Made by a program: the position numbers and the translations under genes
The notes under the pieces: generated by a model
What the model was told of the DNA's origin: nothing
Databases searched by the model: none
What the model saw: only the letters and a program-made list of their open reading frames with translations
NCBI RefSeq assembly: GCF_002312815.1
Contig: NZ_NKQJ01000002.1
Location: forward strand, 239,014-303,013
Length of the DNA: 64,000 nucleotides
Reading direction: 5' to 3'
Source: Agaribacterium haliotis
GTDB lineage: Bacteria > Pseudomonadota > Gammaproteobacteria > Pseudomonadales > Cellvibrionaceae
In this document: piece by piece, positions 1 through 9,803 of the stretch
How positions within the stretch are numbered: position 1 is the stretch's first letter
Layout: the number at the start of each line of letters is the position of its first letter

Positions 1-221
1 TCGAAGATTTTGCCTTCTTGTAAGTCTTCGACAAGATGCCATTGACTTATGAATGCACCGCCTATAAGGTAGGCCCAGCGTGAACGTATGCGCCTTGTTT
101 ATCTTCTCCGTTTCGCAGTAGCTGCTCAGTTCTTCGTCCTGTAGGGATTAAATTTTTGTACGCATTTTCCCGCTACCCACGCCAGCGATGGCAATGTTAA
201 TTTTTCTACAGGAAATCTGTA
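1..221. other. Upstream region of the cold-shock gene
   Basis: No coding gene is visible. The first 31 bases carry a 7-bp inverted repeat (TCGAAGA at 1-7, TCTTCGA at 25-31), perhaps the terminator of a gene outside the window. The rest probably holds the promoter and a long untranslated leader of the cold-shock gene. Long structured leaders are known for cspA-type mRNAs, but I cannot fix a start point here. Confidence 0.4.
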
Positions 222-431
222 ATGTCTGATAAAACTACCGGCACCGTAAAATGGTTTAACGAATCAAAAGGTTTTGGTTTCATCGAGCAAGAGTCTGGCC
301 CAGACGTATTTGCTCACTTCAGCGCCATCACCGGCACTGGCTTCAAAACCTTGGTTGAAGGTCAAGCGGTTGAGTTCAAAGTAACTCAAGGCGCCAAAGG
401 CCCTCAAGCTGAAGAAATCACCGTACTTTAA
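222..431 (+). CDS. Cold-shock protein, CspA family
   Basis: A 69-residue single cold-shock domain, the usual length of the family. RNP1 (KGFGFI, residues 16-21) and RNP2 (VFAHF, residues 29-33) are intact, as is the N-terminal TGTVKWFN strand. Members are cytoplasmic single-stranded RNA/DNA-binding proteins that act as RNA chaperones. The gene stands alone between non-coding stretches. An AGGAAA element about 8 bases upstream supports the ATG. Which Csp paralogue it is, and whether it is cold-induced, cannot be told from sequence. Confidence 0.95.
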   Translation: MSDKTTGTVKWFNESKGFGFIEQESGPDVFAHFSAITGTGFKTLVEGQAVEFKVTQGAKGPQAEEITVL

Positions 432-451
432 TCGTACAACGTGATTTTGCT

Positions 452-478
452 TTCCAGGTGCAACCTTGCGCCTGGGAA
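452..478 (+). terminator. Possible terminator hairpin after the cold-shock gene
   Basis: TTCCAGG (452-458) can pair with CCTGGGAA (471-478), with an extra GC/GC step inside and a short loop, 21 bases after the stop codon. There is no U-run after the stem, so this is only a candidate. The rest of 432-668 shows no supportable gene. Confidence 0.3.
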
Positions 479-668
479 TGCAACGCTTGTTATTCGCCCT
501 GTTCTAATTCTTATTTCCCCCCGCTCCAGCTCTTATTCTCAGCTCATCTGTTTAAGCTGTTTGCCCACCTGAGCGCAGCAAAGCGCTACTACTGCCAGCC
601 TCTTGCCTCTGTTACAGCTAATTCGGTTGCGACCGCGCTTTCACGAGCTTTAAGTTCCGCCTAGATTA

Positions 669-878
669 CTAGCGCCGAACTCGCAAAACTCTCCATACAA
701 AAAAACACAAGCCGTAAATACAAGAAGGGCCAAGCCACTCCTTCGCCGTTTGGCGAGTCTCGCGCTTGGCCGCTGCTCGTTTTGCCCCTTTGCTCTTTTC
801 GTGACAGCCACCCTTTTTTAACATCGGGTGGCAAGCATAGGGGTTGCTTTGTCGCTTGTTGCCTTTTTTGCCGGGCAT
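669..878 (-). CDS. Small Lys/Arg-rich protein of unknown function
   Basis: A 69-residue basic protein with a GGAGT ribosome-binding site four bases upstream of its ATG, which is the main reason to accept it. The N-terminal half is rich in Lys, Arg, Gly and Asn and contains NPYACHPMLKKGGCHEKSKG. This resembles a pattern I associate with short conserved gammaproteobacterial hypothetical proteins, although I cannot name the family. The last 20 residues are more hydrophobic (SCIYGLCFFVW) and end in Arg-rich sequence. Charge suggests nucleic-acid or ribosome contact, but that is inference. It stands alone, antisense to the cold-shock gene. Confidence 0.6.
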   Translation of the reverse strand: MPGKKGNKRQSNPYACHPMLKKGGCHEKSKGAKRAAAKRETRQTAKEWLGPSCIYGLCFFVWRVLRVRR

Positions 879-1199
879 AACTACTCCATCTTTGTTTTAC
901 CTATATTCTCAGCCTGCTGCTTTTTAAGTCACCGATTGAAAAACACCGTTTAAGATCGCGAGCTCAAAGCTTGGCTTTAAACAATACTGCGAAGGCAATG
1001 CGGCTTAAAATGCATATTAATAAAGCTGCACCTGAATTGAGCCTGCATAGTAAAGCTTGCATAGTCCGCGTGTCGTTATGTCACGCGCATCAGAGACAAA
1101 CTTGCGCGAAGACTACGCTCAGCTGAACAATTGTCAATGTAGTTTCAGATAAGCAGCAAGGTCATAAACAGTTTGCAGGTGCTTAAACCTAGAGAAACA
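879..1199. other. Intergenic stretch with no gene seen
   Basis: AT-rich, without a supportable reading frame, tRNA or strong hairpin. It lies upstream of the small basic gene and downstream of the acetyltransferase, both on the minus strand, so a promoter for the former should lie here, but none stands out. Confidence 0.5.
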
Positions 1200-1733
1200 T
1201 CACAAGGCCTTATAAAAATACAGCGTCGAATCAAAGCCGCCTTCAGCGTTTGCGGCAAAACCCGGTATTTCTCCTGCCAACTGAAAATTTCGGGCACGAT
1301 ATAAGTTCTCAGCGACATCCCCCTTGCGGGTATCGAGCACCAACAGCCGGCGCTGATGGGCAAGAGCAAGTTGCTCCAAGTACTGCATCAACAATGACGC
1401 CAGCCCCTGCTTTCTGGCACTGGTGTGCACCATCAGCTTTTCTACATCTGCCCGGTGCAATGCATTCATCTTTGTGCACAAGGCAAGCTGCACACTGCCA
1501 ACAAGCTTCTGTGCATTCACCGCCAGCAAAATTTTACGATGACCGGCAACGACTTCCGGCTCCAAAGCGCGCCAATAGCCGCGAGCCTGCTCGCTGCTAA
1601 GCGGTGCAATAAAGCCGATGGAGGCGCCGTGGTTAACACTGTCTAACAAAAGCTCAACAAGTTGTTCAAGGTAGGGTGCAAGACTTGGCGGCTGAATAAT
1701 TTCTGACATGGGGCTGCGGCGCTGCAACGACAC
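1200..1733 (-). CDS. GNAT-family N-acetyltransferase
   Basis: About 177 residues with the GNAT fold. The acetyl-CoA-binding motif A is seen as VEKLMVHTSARKQGLASLLM (V-x-x-x-x-R-x-x-G-x-A pattern), followed by the C-terminal strand with LYRARNFQLAGEIPGFA, as in small-molecule and amino-acid acetyltransferases. The substrate cannot be predicted. The start is uncertain. A GTG at 1733 lies only three bases after AAAGGAG, a TTG two codons later is better spaced at nine bases, and an ATG eight codons in lacks a ribosome-binding site. The gene stands alone, divergent from katG. Confidence 0.85.
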   Translation of the reverse strand: MSLQRRSPMSEIIQPPSLAPYLEQLVELLLDSVNHGASIGFIAPLSSEQARGYWRALEPEVVAGHRKILLAVNAQKLVGSVQLALCTKMNALHRADVEKLMVHTSARKQGLASLLMQYLEQLALAHQRRLLVLDTRKGDVAENLYRARNFQLAGEIPGFAANAEGGFDSTLYFYKAL

Positions 1734-4284
<2,551 letters not shown>

Positions 4285-4320
4285 GCAGCTTAGCTAGACT
4301 GACTAGCTAAACCGAGCCCA

Positions 4321-4354
4321 GCCCTATAGCCCGCACCGGTGCTATAGGGCGATT
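4321..4354 (+). terminator. Rho-independent terminator of katG
   Basis: GCCCTATAGC (4321-4330) pairs perfectly with GCTATAGGGC (4341-4350) around a 10-base loop, followed by GATTTT. It lies 36 bases after the katG stop. Confidence 0.8.
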
Positions 4355-4403
4355 TTACCCCCACCAGTTCACAGCACATCAATTCATACTTTCCAACAAA
4401 AAT

Positions 4404-4421
4404 GATACGTTGTAACATATC
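4404..4421 (+). promoter_or_regulatory. Candidate Zur operator upstream of the zinc operon
   Basis: An 18-base near-perfect palindrome, GATACGTTGTAACATATC, with symmetric form GATAYGTTRYAACRTATC. It sits 67 bases before the first gene of an operon that encodes Zur itself. Fur-family regulators bind AT-rich palindromes of this kind. It shares AATGATA-N3-TGTA-N-CAT with the palindrome at 9077-9095. Regulator assignment is inference from context. Confidence 0.65.
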
Positions 4422-4487
4422 CAGCTATTCCACCCAGCCCGGAACGCTCAACCAATACCGGTAAAAGCAAACCTAAGAGCTTTACAA

Positions 4488-5144
4488 ATGAACACAGCCG
4501 CCGCCATCAGCACTTCGCGTCACGCAGTGCAGCATACTCAAGCCAAGGTTTTAACCGATATTTATCGCGATGATGTCAACCTGGCCGTATGGCAACGCCA
4601 ATTAGACTCAGCGCTGCAAAGCGAAATCAAACAATTGCTCAGCCGCAAGCCCGGCTTTCAACTGGCCCTGAGCCTCTCTCCGGAACAGGCAGAGCAGCAA
4701 CTGCTCGACGCCTTTGGTGAAAAAACGAGTTACCTGTTGTTGAGCCGCGACATTGCCAACCTGGTCGATATGTTTTGCTGCCTGTTTGAGCTCAAGCGAG
4801 CGGGTTTAAGGCTGACGGTTCTCGACCGCGCCATGTGCCCCAAATTTCACGTCGATAAGGTGCCTTGCCGTCTAGTCTCAACCTTCGCAGGACGGGCTAG
4901 CGAATGGCTTGAACACAGCAAGGTCGAGCGCAGCAAGCTCGGTGCCGGCAGCCGTGGTCTGGCAGATGAAGACTCAGGGCTATTTAAACAGCAAGACGAT
5001 ATCCAGCGCTTAACAAGCGGTGATGTCGCCCTGTTAAAAGGCGAGCGCTGGCTCGGCAACGAGGGCGCCGGCCTTGTGCACCGCTCTCCGGCTTTGGGCA
5101 CCGATGAGCAGCGCCTTTTATTAACCCTGGATTTTTCAGAATAG
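4488..5144 (+). CDS. DUF1826 family protein, first gene of the zinc operon
   Basis: A 218-residue soluble protein that I assign to DUF1826 from the core LTVLDRAMCPKFHVDKVPCRLVSTFAGRASEWLEHSKVER and the C-terminal LLKGERWLGNEGAGLVHRSP. The C-K-F-H and Cys/His residues (MCPKFHVDKVPC) could bind metal. The molecular function is not known. DUF1826 genes are found with Zur and COG0523 genes, and this copy leads such an operon, eight bases upstream of the ZrgA gene and behind a Zur-box-like palindrome. This suggests a role in zinc scarcity. The ribosome-binding site is weak. Confidence 0.8.
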   Translation: MNTAAAISTSRHAVQHTQAKVLTDIYRDDVNLAVWQRQLDSALQSEIKQLLSRKPGFQLALSLSPEQAEQQLLDAFGEKTSYLLLSRDIANLVDMFCCLFELKRAGLRLTVLDRAMCPKFHVDKVPCRLVSTFAGRASEWLEHSKVERSKLGAGSRGLADEDSGLFKQQDDIQRLTSGDVALLKGERWLGNEGAGLVHRSPALGTDEQRLLLTLDFSE

Positions 5145-5152
5145 GTAACACC

Positions 5153-5824
5153 GTGCTGTACACGAGTCGAGCAACTAGTGCGCTCCGTTATGCTGCCCTC
5201 GCAATTGCAGGGCAGATTTTTTTATTGTTAATTAGCAATAGTGCCTTAGCAGGTGAACACCAACACAGTAGTGAACACCTACACAATAGCGAGCATCAAC
5301 ATACAGAACAGCACACAGAGCATCAGCATGAGCAGCACCAGGCCCACGCGCACGGCCTTGCCGATTTAAGCCTCGCTGTAGAAGGCGATACACTTGAAAT
5401 TTTATTTGAAAGCCCAGCCGCCAACTTAGTCGGCTTTGAACACCGCGCGCAAAAAACTGAAGAGATAGAAACTGTGCGCCGGGTTCAGCATCAATTACAG
5501 CAGGCCGATAAAATTTTTATAGTAAAGCCCGAGCACTGCAAACTAAACATGGCCGACGTTGACGTGTCGCAGCTCTTAGCTTCAGAGTATTTAGATAACG
5601 CACATCAACACAACTCCGAAAGCCACAACAAGCATAAACACAGTGAGCACAGCGAAATAAGTGCGCACTACCGCTTTATTTGCAAAAAAGCCACAACAAC
5701 CAAAACCGTTTCGGTAAAGCTCTTTGATTTATTCCCCAAACTCGAACGAATCGAAGCGCAGTGGATTAGCTCGCAACAGGGCGCAGCTCATTTGGATCGG
5801 CAAAACACCGATATTCGGCTGTGA
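5153..5824 (+). CDS. zrgA: ZrgA-type periplasmic zinc-uptake protein (DUF2796)
   Basis: A 223-residue exported protein. Residues 1-33 form a signal peptide ending SALA. A His-rich stretch with many HQH/EH pairs follows, then the DUF2796 signature HAHGLADLSLAVEGDTLEI with ESPAANLVGFEH. A second His cluster (HQHNSESHNKHKHSEHSE) lies near residues 155-175. ZrgA of Vibrio is a periplasmic zinc-binding component of a zinc-uptake system, and the His clusters fit metal capture. It begins with GTG, eight bases after the DUF1826 stop, and its stop overlaps the start of zur. Confidence 0.85.
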   Translation: MLYTSRATSALRYAALAIAGQIFLLLISNSALAGEHQHSSEHLHNSEHQHTEQHTEHQHEQHQAHAHGLADLSLAVEGDTLEILFESPAANLVGFEHRAQKTEEIETVRRVQHQLQQADKIFIVKPEHCKLNMADVDVSQLLASEYLDNAHQHNSESHNKHKHSEHSEISAHYRFICKKATTTKTVSVKLFDLFPKLERIEAQWISSQQGAAHLDRQNTDIRL

Positions 5825-6363
5825 ACAAAACCGCAGTGCAACACATGAAAAACGTGACAGCACCAAGCCACATAGACAGCCTAATCCAGCACGCTGAGAT
5901 CCAGTGTAAAAAACAAGGTAGCCGATTAACCGATAAGCGTAAAAATGTTTTGCGCATTTTATTAAAAGCCGGCAAAGCGCTTTCTGCATATGAGCTTGTA
6001 GAGAACTATCAGACTGAGCTTGAAGAAAGCATACCGGTGATGTCGGTCTATCGTATTTTAGATTTTCTCGACGAGAAGCAGCTTGCTCACCGTTTACAGC
6101 TGGCCAATAAATATGTCGCCTGTGAGCATATTCACTGTGACTATCAACACAGCCAACCCCAATTTCTTATTTGCAGTCAGTGCCAGAAGGTCAAAGAAAT
6201 TAGCTCAAGTGCCGAGGTTTGCAACGAAGTACACAACAATGTTGAAAAATCAGGCTTCCAAATAGCCAAAGCACAACTTGAGATCAGCTGTATTTGCAAA
6301 GACTGCGCTAACGAAAAAAACAACAAAACAGCAGCAAAAAAAAGCACCATTAAACAGGATTAG
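5821..6363 (+). CDS. zur: Zinc uptake regulator Zur (Fur family)
   Basis: A 180-residue Fur-family repressor that binds DNA when zinc-loaded. The N-terminal winged helix contains LTDKRKNVLRILLKAGKALSAYEL and MSVYRILDFLDE. The dimerization part has ACEHIHCDYQHSQPQFLICSQC, and a second Cys pair is in CICKDC; the two CxxC pairs form the structural zinc site. It uses a GTG start inside the preceding stop (GTGA overlap), which suggests translational coupling. The position among ZrgA, MerC, HisI and COG0523 genes favours Zur over Fur or PerR. Autoregulation through 4404-4421 is likely. A basic tail (KKSTIKQD) is unusual but minor. Confidence 0.92.
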   Translation: MNKTAVQHMKNVTAPSHIDSLIQHAEIQCKKQGSRLTDKRKNVLRILLKAGKALSAYELVENYQTELEESIPVMSVYRILDFLDEKQLAHRLQLANKYVACEHIHCDYQHSQPQFLICSQCQKVKEISSSAEVCNEVHNNVEKSGFQIAKAQLEISCICKDCANEKNNKTAAKKSTIKQD

Positions 6364-6366
6364 ATT

Positions 6367-6783
6367 ATGAAAAACCCATCGATTGTTGCCGATAAACTTG
6401 CCATCAGCTTAAGTTTTTTATGCACCTTGCACTGCCTGGCCATGCCATTAATGCTGATATTACTACCCAGCCTTGCCGCCTTACACCTCGATAACGAAGC
6501 CTTTCACCTTTGGATGGTTGCCGCAGTATTACCAACAAGCATATACGCGCTGACGATGGGCTGCAAAAAACACAAACGCTACTATTTGCTCGCCATTGGC
6601 GCCGCAGGGCTAAGCCTGCTGGTACTGGCGGTGATGCTCGGCGAAAGCGTGTTAGGCGAGCGGGGTGAAAAGATCTTTACTGCTGTTGGTTCAGTATTGA
6701 TTGCCACCGGCCACTTTTTAAATTATCGCCTGTGCCGCCAAAGCCAAAACTGCGACACCCATGAGCGTTGCACAGATCACTAA
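6367..6783 (+). CDS. MerC-domain membrane protein
   Basis: A 138-residue inner-membrane protein with four predicted membrane segments and the MerC-type CTLHCLAMP motif (residues 19-27), whose two Cys residues could carry a soft metal. A Cys/His-rich tail (CRQSQNCDTHERCTDH) adds further ligands. MerC was defined as a mercury transporter, but MerC-domain proteins next to zur without other mer genes are commonly tied to zinc. That reading is inference here. The start lies three bases after the zur stop, and the gene is part of the same operon. Confidence 0.82.
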   Translation: MKNPSIVADKLAISLSFLCTLHCLAMPLMLILLPSLAALHLDNEAFHLWMVAAVLPTSIYALTMGCKKHKRYYLLAIGAAGLSLLVLAVMLGESVLGERGEKIFTAVGSVLIATGHFLNYRLCRQSQNCDTHERCTDH

Positions 6784-6799
6784 GCACAGTAGCTAGTTT

Positions 6800-7213
6800 A
6801 TGAAACGCCCCTATTTTGAGCAGCTCGAAAAACTTTCCGATAACAGCTTAATCGAGCTCGACGAGCTGCTGGCTAATATTGCCTTTAACGACCAGGGCCT
6901 GCTGCCCGTCATTTGTCAGGACGCAAACACCAGTGAAGTATTGATGTTTGCATGGATGAACCGCGAAGCACTTAGCCAGACAATAAAGCTCAAACGCATG
7001 GTATATTGGTCTCGCAGCCGCCAACAATTGTGGCAAAAAGGTGAAAGCAGCGGCCACATTCAAGAGCTTGTCTCAATGCAGCTCGACTGCGATGGCGATA
7101 CACTGCTGTGCAAAGTCAAGCAGCGCGGCGCAGCTTGCCACACCGGCCGCAAGCACTGCTTTTATTTACATATCGAAGCCGATCAGCAGCGCGCTCGCAT
7201 TCAAAGCAGCTAA
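6800..7213 (+). CDS. hisI: Phosphoribosyl-AMP cyclohydrolase, probable zinc-starvation paralogue
   Basis: A 137-residue HisI, which opens the adenine ring of phosphoribosyl-AMP in histidine synthesis. Family motifs are FAWMNREAL, WSRSRQQLWQKGESSGH, the metal-binding DCDGD, and QRGAACHTGRKHCF; the three Cys ligands are kept. It is not next to other his genes but inside the Zur operon. HisI copies in Zur regulons are thought to back up a zinc-dependent main copy. Because the ligands are intact, this one is not obviously zinc-free. Sixteen bases separate it from the MerC gene. Confidence 0.9.
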   Translation: MKRPYFEQLEKLSDNSLIELDELLANIAFNDQGLLPVICQDANTSEVLMFAWMNREALSQTIKLKRMVYWSRSRQQLWQKGESSGHIQELVSMQLDCDGDTLLCKVKQRGAACHTGRKHCFYLHIEADQQRARIQSS

Positions 7214-7339
7214 GTTTTACAAGCCTTGTTTAGCGCGCCGCTGTAACCAAACACACGACCGCAGAACTTAGTTTCACAGCATTGGGCAGAGCTAAGAGCA
7301 GCACTGAGAATAGCAATAGCCACAACATTCGCAGCCGTC

Positions 7340-8362
7340 ATGAAAGCACACACAACAGCCATCCACGCAGTACCAACAAACATCATTACCGGCTTTTTAG
7401 GTGTGGGTAAAACCTCAGCCATCCTGCACTTATTAAAAAACAAAGCGGCGGACGAGCGCTGGGCGGTTTTGGTAAATGAGTTTGGTGAAATAGGCGTCGA
7501 CGGCAGTTTATTTGCAGGGCAACACCCGGAATCAGAAGAAGTATTTATTCGTGAAGTTCCCGGTGGCTGCATGTGCTGCGCTGCGGGTTTACCGATGCAA
7601 ATCGCATTAAATCAATTACTAAGCCGCGCCAAACCAGACCGTTTATTAATTGAGCCAACCGGCCTTGGCCACCCCAAAGAAGTACTTGAAGTACTTTCCA
7701 GTGAACACTACCGCGATGTGCTTTCGCTGCAAAAAATTCTTACCCTGGTTGATGCCCGCAAGCTTGCCGATGCCCGCTACCGCGAACACAGCACCTTTCA
7801 GCAGCAAATTGCCATCGCCGATGTACTGGTTGCCAACAAACAGGATCTATATAGCGGCAATGAACAGCTCTTGCTCGAGGATTACGCCAGGCAATATGCC
7901 CGGCCAGAAGTGGCGCTAGTCTTTAGCCAAAACGGCCAGTTTGCCCCCCAGCTACTTGATGGCGCAACATCCGCCTCTATTGCCACGGCAAGTTCTAGCC
8001 ATCACCACTCGGGCCACACTGCAAATAAAGAGCTTGTCGCAGACCTACCCATGCCTGATAGTGGTTTTCTTAAAGCCTGTAACAAAGGGGAAGGTTTTAT
8101 CAGCAGTGGCTGGCGCATTTCACCCCAGCACGTTTTTAGCTACGACAAATTATTTGCTTTTCTAAGTGGTTTACATGCAGAGCGTATGAAGGCGGTATTT
8201 ATTACCGAGCAAGGCGTTTTTGCCTACAATTTAAGCTCTGATGCCCTGACCGAAATGGAACTGGACGACTGCCTCGAAAGCCGCATCGAAATTATTGCCG
8301 ACCGGGAAGACGCAAGCTGGCAAGAACAATTGATGGCGTGTTTGAACGAAGATTACACCTAA
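7340..8362 (+). CDS. COG0523 GTPase, ZigA/CobW-type zinc metallochaperone
   Basis: A 340-residue G3E P-loop GTPase. It shows Walker A GFLGVGKTS, the hallmark CxCC motif in GGCMCCAAG, LIEPTGLGHP, and NKQD for guanine specificity. A short His run (SSSHHHSGH) follows near residue 215, and the CobW C-terminal domain is present (GWRISPQHVFSY, then MKAVFITEQGVFAYN). Family members load metal into client proteins, and those in Zur loci serve in zinc starvation. A 126-base gap without a clear ribosome-binding site precedes it, so the start is less sure. It converges with the DUF3299 gene, overlapping by four bases. Confidence 0.92.
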   Translation: MKAHTTAIHAVPTNIITGFLGVGKTSAILHLLKNKAADERWAVLVNEFGEIGVDGSLFAGQHPESEEVFIREVPGGCMCCAAGLPMQIALNQLLSRAKPDRLLIEPTGLGHPKEVLEVLSSEHYRDVLSLQKILTLVDARKLADARYREHSTFQQQIAIADVLVANKQDLYSGNEQLLLEDYARQYARPEVALVFSQNGQFAPQLLDGATSASIATASSSHHHSGHTANKELVADLPMPDSGFLKACNKGEGFISSGWRISPQHVFSYDKLFAFLSGLHAERMKAVFITEQGVFAYNLSSDALTEMELDDCLESRIEIIADREDASWQEQLMACLNEDYT

Positions 8363-9012
8363 TAATCGGTGTAGGCCTCAATATAATCCAGGCTCATTGA
8401 ATACGCCGCCGTACCCAGCTCATTTTCGGTTACCGATGCGGTTAAAATGCCGGAAATCCAAAACGGGTCGTACAAATCATCCATCGCCAAGCCCTGTTTA
8501 TATTCAACAAAGACAATCTGATTTGGCGGCGGTGGCGGCGAATGTATGCAGGCGCCAAAAAACGGCACCAAAAAGAACTGGGTGATCGCCTGTTCATCAT
8601 TAAATTCCAAGGGCACAATAAAACCGGGGATACGAATAGCGCGACCATCCATCGCCTCGATAATACGCGTAGACACCAAAGCCTGTTGATATCTGTCTTC
8701 ACTGACCTCGGAAGAAATACTGCCCTGCAATTCATCTATCAGCTGATCGTCGCTCGAACCCTCTTCGATCTCACTGATATAAGCGGGCGGATTTAGCAGG
8801 GCGTCAAGGTCGTCCTTGGGCATCAGCTCAACCCACTCAACTTGTTGATAGGCAGATTTATCGAGCGGCTTTTGCAGCGCCGCACTGCCCTGTGCCGGCT
8901 CCTGTTCGGCATCGTTCGCCTGGTCTGCGTCGTTTGCCTGGTCATTATTTGGGCCGCAAGCACTTAGAAACAAGCTAAATGTGAGGCTTATAACAACATA
9001 TTTACAGTTCAT
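8359..9012 (-). CDS. DUF3299 lipoprotein, probable partner of the neighbouring ABC transporter
   Basis: The ATG at 9012 gives a lipoprotein signal (MNCKYVVISLTFSLFLSACG; lipobox LSAC), so I prefer it to an upstream start at 9066. An acidic linker with a duplicated QANDADQANDAEQ stretch follows, then the DUF3299 domain (IPGFIVPLEFNDEQAITQFFLVPFFGACIHSPPPPPN). The Cys/His in GACIHSPPPPPNQ is typical of the family and may bind metal. Function is unknown. DUF3299, a MacB-like ATPase, an FtsX-like permease and ZrgA occur together in the zrg system of Vibrio, and here all four lie within 7 kb. It is divergent from the ABC genes. Confidence 0.82.
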   Translation of the reverse strand: MNCKYVVISLTFSLFLSACGPNNDQANDADQANDAEQEPAQGSAALQKPLDKSAYQQVEWVELMPKDDLDALLNPPAYISEIEEGSSDDQLIDELQGSISSEVSEDRYQQALVSTRIIEAMDGRAIRIPGFIVPLEFNDEQAITQFFLVPFFGACIHSPPPPPNQIVFVEYKQGLAMDDLYDPFWISGILTASVTENELGTAAYSMSLDYIEAYTDY

Positions 9013-9076
9013 ATCAAACCAACCATCATTACTGACCTCACCACTAACACGACCGAGCTTAAGCATTACGCGCCAG

Positions 9077-9095
9077 AATGATAGCGTGTATCATT
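9077..9095 (+). promoter_or_regulatory. Candidate Zur operator in the DUF3299/ABC divergent promoter region
   Basis: AATGATA (9077-9083) and TATCATT (9089-9095) form a 7-bp inverted repeat around GCGTG. It shares AATGATA-N3-TGTA-N-CAT with the palindrome before the zinc operon. TATCAT on either strand could serve as a -10 element, so one bound dimer could control both directions. The assignment to Zur is inference. Confidence 0.6.
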
Positions 9096-9130
9096 CGCCT
9101 TGTTCAACGTAAAAACAGTGAATGTAGTCC

Positions 9131-9802
9131 ATGAGTATTGAACTGAGCAATCTGCGTTTTACCTATAAAGACAGCCCGAATCAAACAGTATTACATATAG
9201 ATCACTGGCAGGTCGGCGAGCAAGAACAGGTATTTATTCACGGGCCCTCCGGCAGCGGCAAGTCAAGCCTGCTTAATATAATCAGTGGAGTGCAAAGCCC
9301 CGACAGTGGCGACGTTTATGTACTTAAACACGCGCTCCACCAAATGAAAAGCCGCCAGCGCGATCGTTTTCGCGCACAGAATATCGGCTACGTATTCCAG
9401 CAGTTTAATTTAATCCCCTACCTTAACGCTATCGAGAACATAGAGCTGGGCAATTATTTCGCGAGCGGTGAAAAAGCTGATAAAAGATTTATTCAAGAGC
9501 TACTAAAAGAGTTGAATATTGCCGAGAACCTGTGGCTCAAACCATGTAGCAAGCTCAGCATTGGCCAGCAACAGCGCATCGCTATTGCGCGGGCACTTGT
9601 CAACAAACCGAGATTACTTATTGCCGACGAAGCCAGCAGCTCTATTGATTACCACAACCGCGATATGTTTATGAAGCTGCTGATGTCGCTAAGCAAAGAG
9701 CACAATATAAGCTTGTTATTTGTCAGCCACGATATGAGCCTTAAGCATTATTTTCCCCGAGTTGAAGCCATGACAGATATTAACCGGGTTGAGGCCAACT
9801 GA
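9131..9802 (+). CDS. ABC transporter ATP-binding protein, LolD/MacB type
   Basis: A 223-residue ATPase with Walker A GPSGSGKSS (residues 38-46), Q-loop VFQQFNLIPYLNA, signature LSIGQQQR, Walker B LLIADEAS and switch LFVSHD. The pattern and length match ATPases that pair with FtsX-like permeases (LolD, MacB, FtsE). It lies next to exactly such a permease and divergent from a DUF3299 lipoprotein. The same combination with ZrgA is known in Vibrio zinc uptake, so zinc-linked function is likely. LolCDE-type lipoprotein transport is the alternative. Confidence 0.88.
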   Translation: MSIELSNLRFTYKDSPNQTVLHIDHWQVGEQEQVFIHGPSGSGKSSLLNIISGVQSPDSGDVYVLKHALHQMKSRQRDRFRAQNIGYVFQQFNLIPYLNAIENIELGNYFASGEKADKRFIQELLKELNIAENLWLKPCSKLSIGQQQRIAIARALVNKPRLLIADEASSSIDYHNRDMFMKLLMSLSKEHNISLLFVSHDMSLKHYFPRVEAMTDINRVEAN

Positions 9803-9803
9803 G

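Noticed and set aside
458-664. A 68-codon reading frame after the cold-shock gene
   Set aside because: Composition looks non-coding, there is no ribosome-binding site, and its start lies inside a likely terminator hairpin.
5232-5340. Repetitive His/Glu/Gln codons in zrgA as a possible short tandem repeat array
   Set aside because: The repetition follows from the His-rich protein sequence. The units vary at the base level and show no fixed period, so it is not a CRISPR or satellite.
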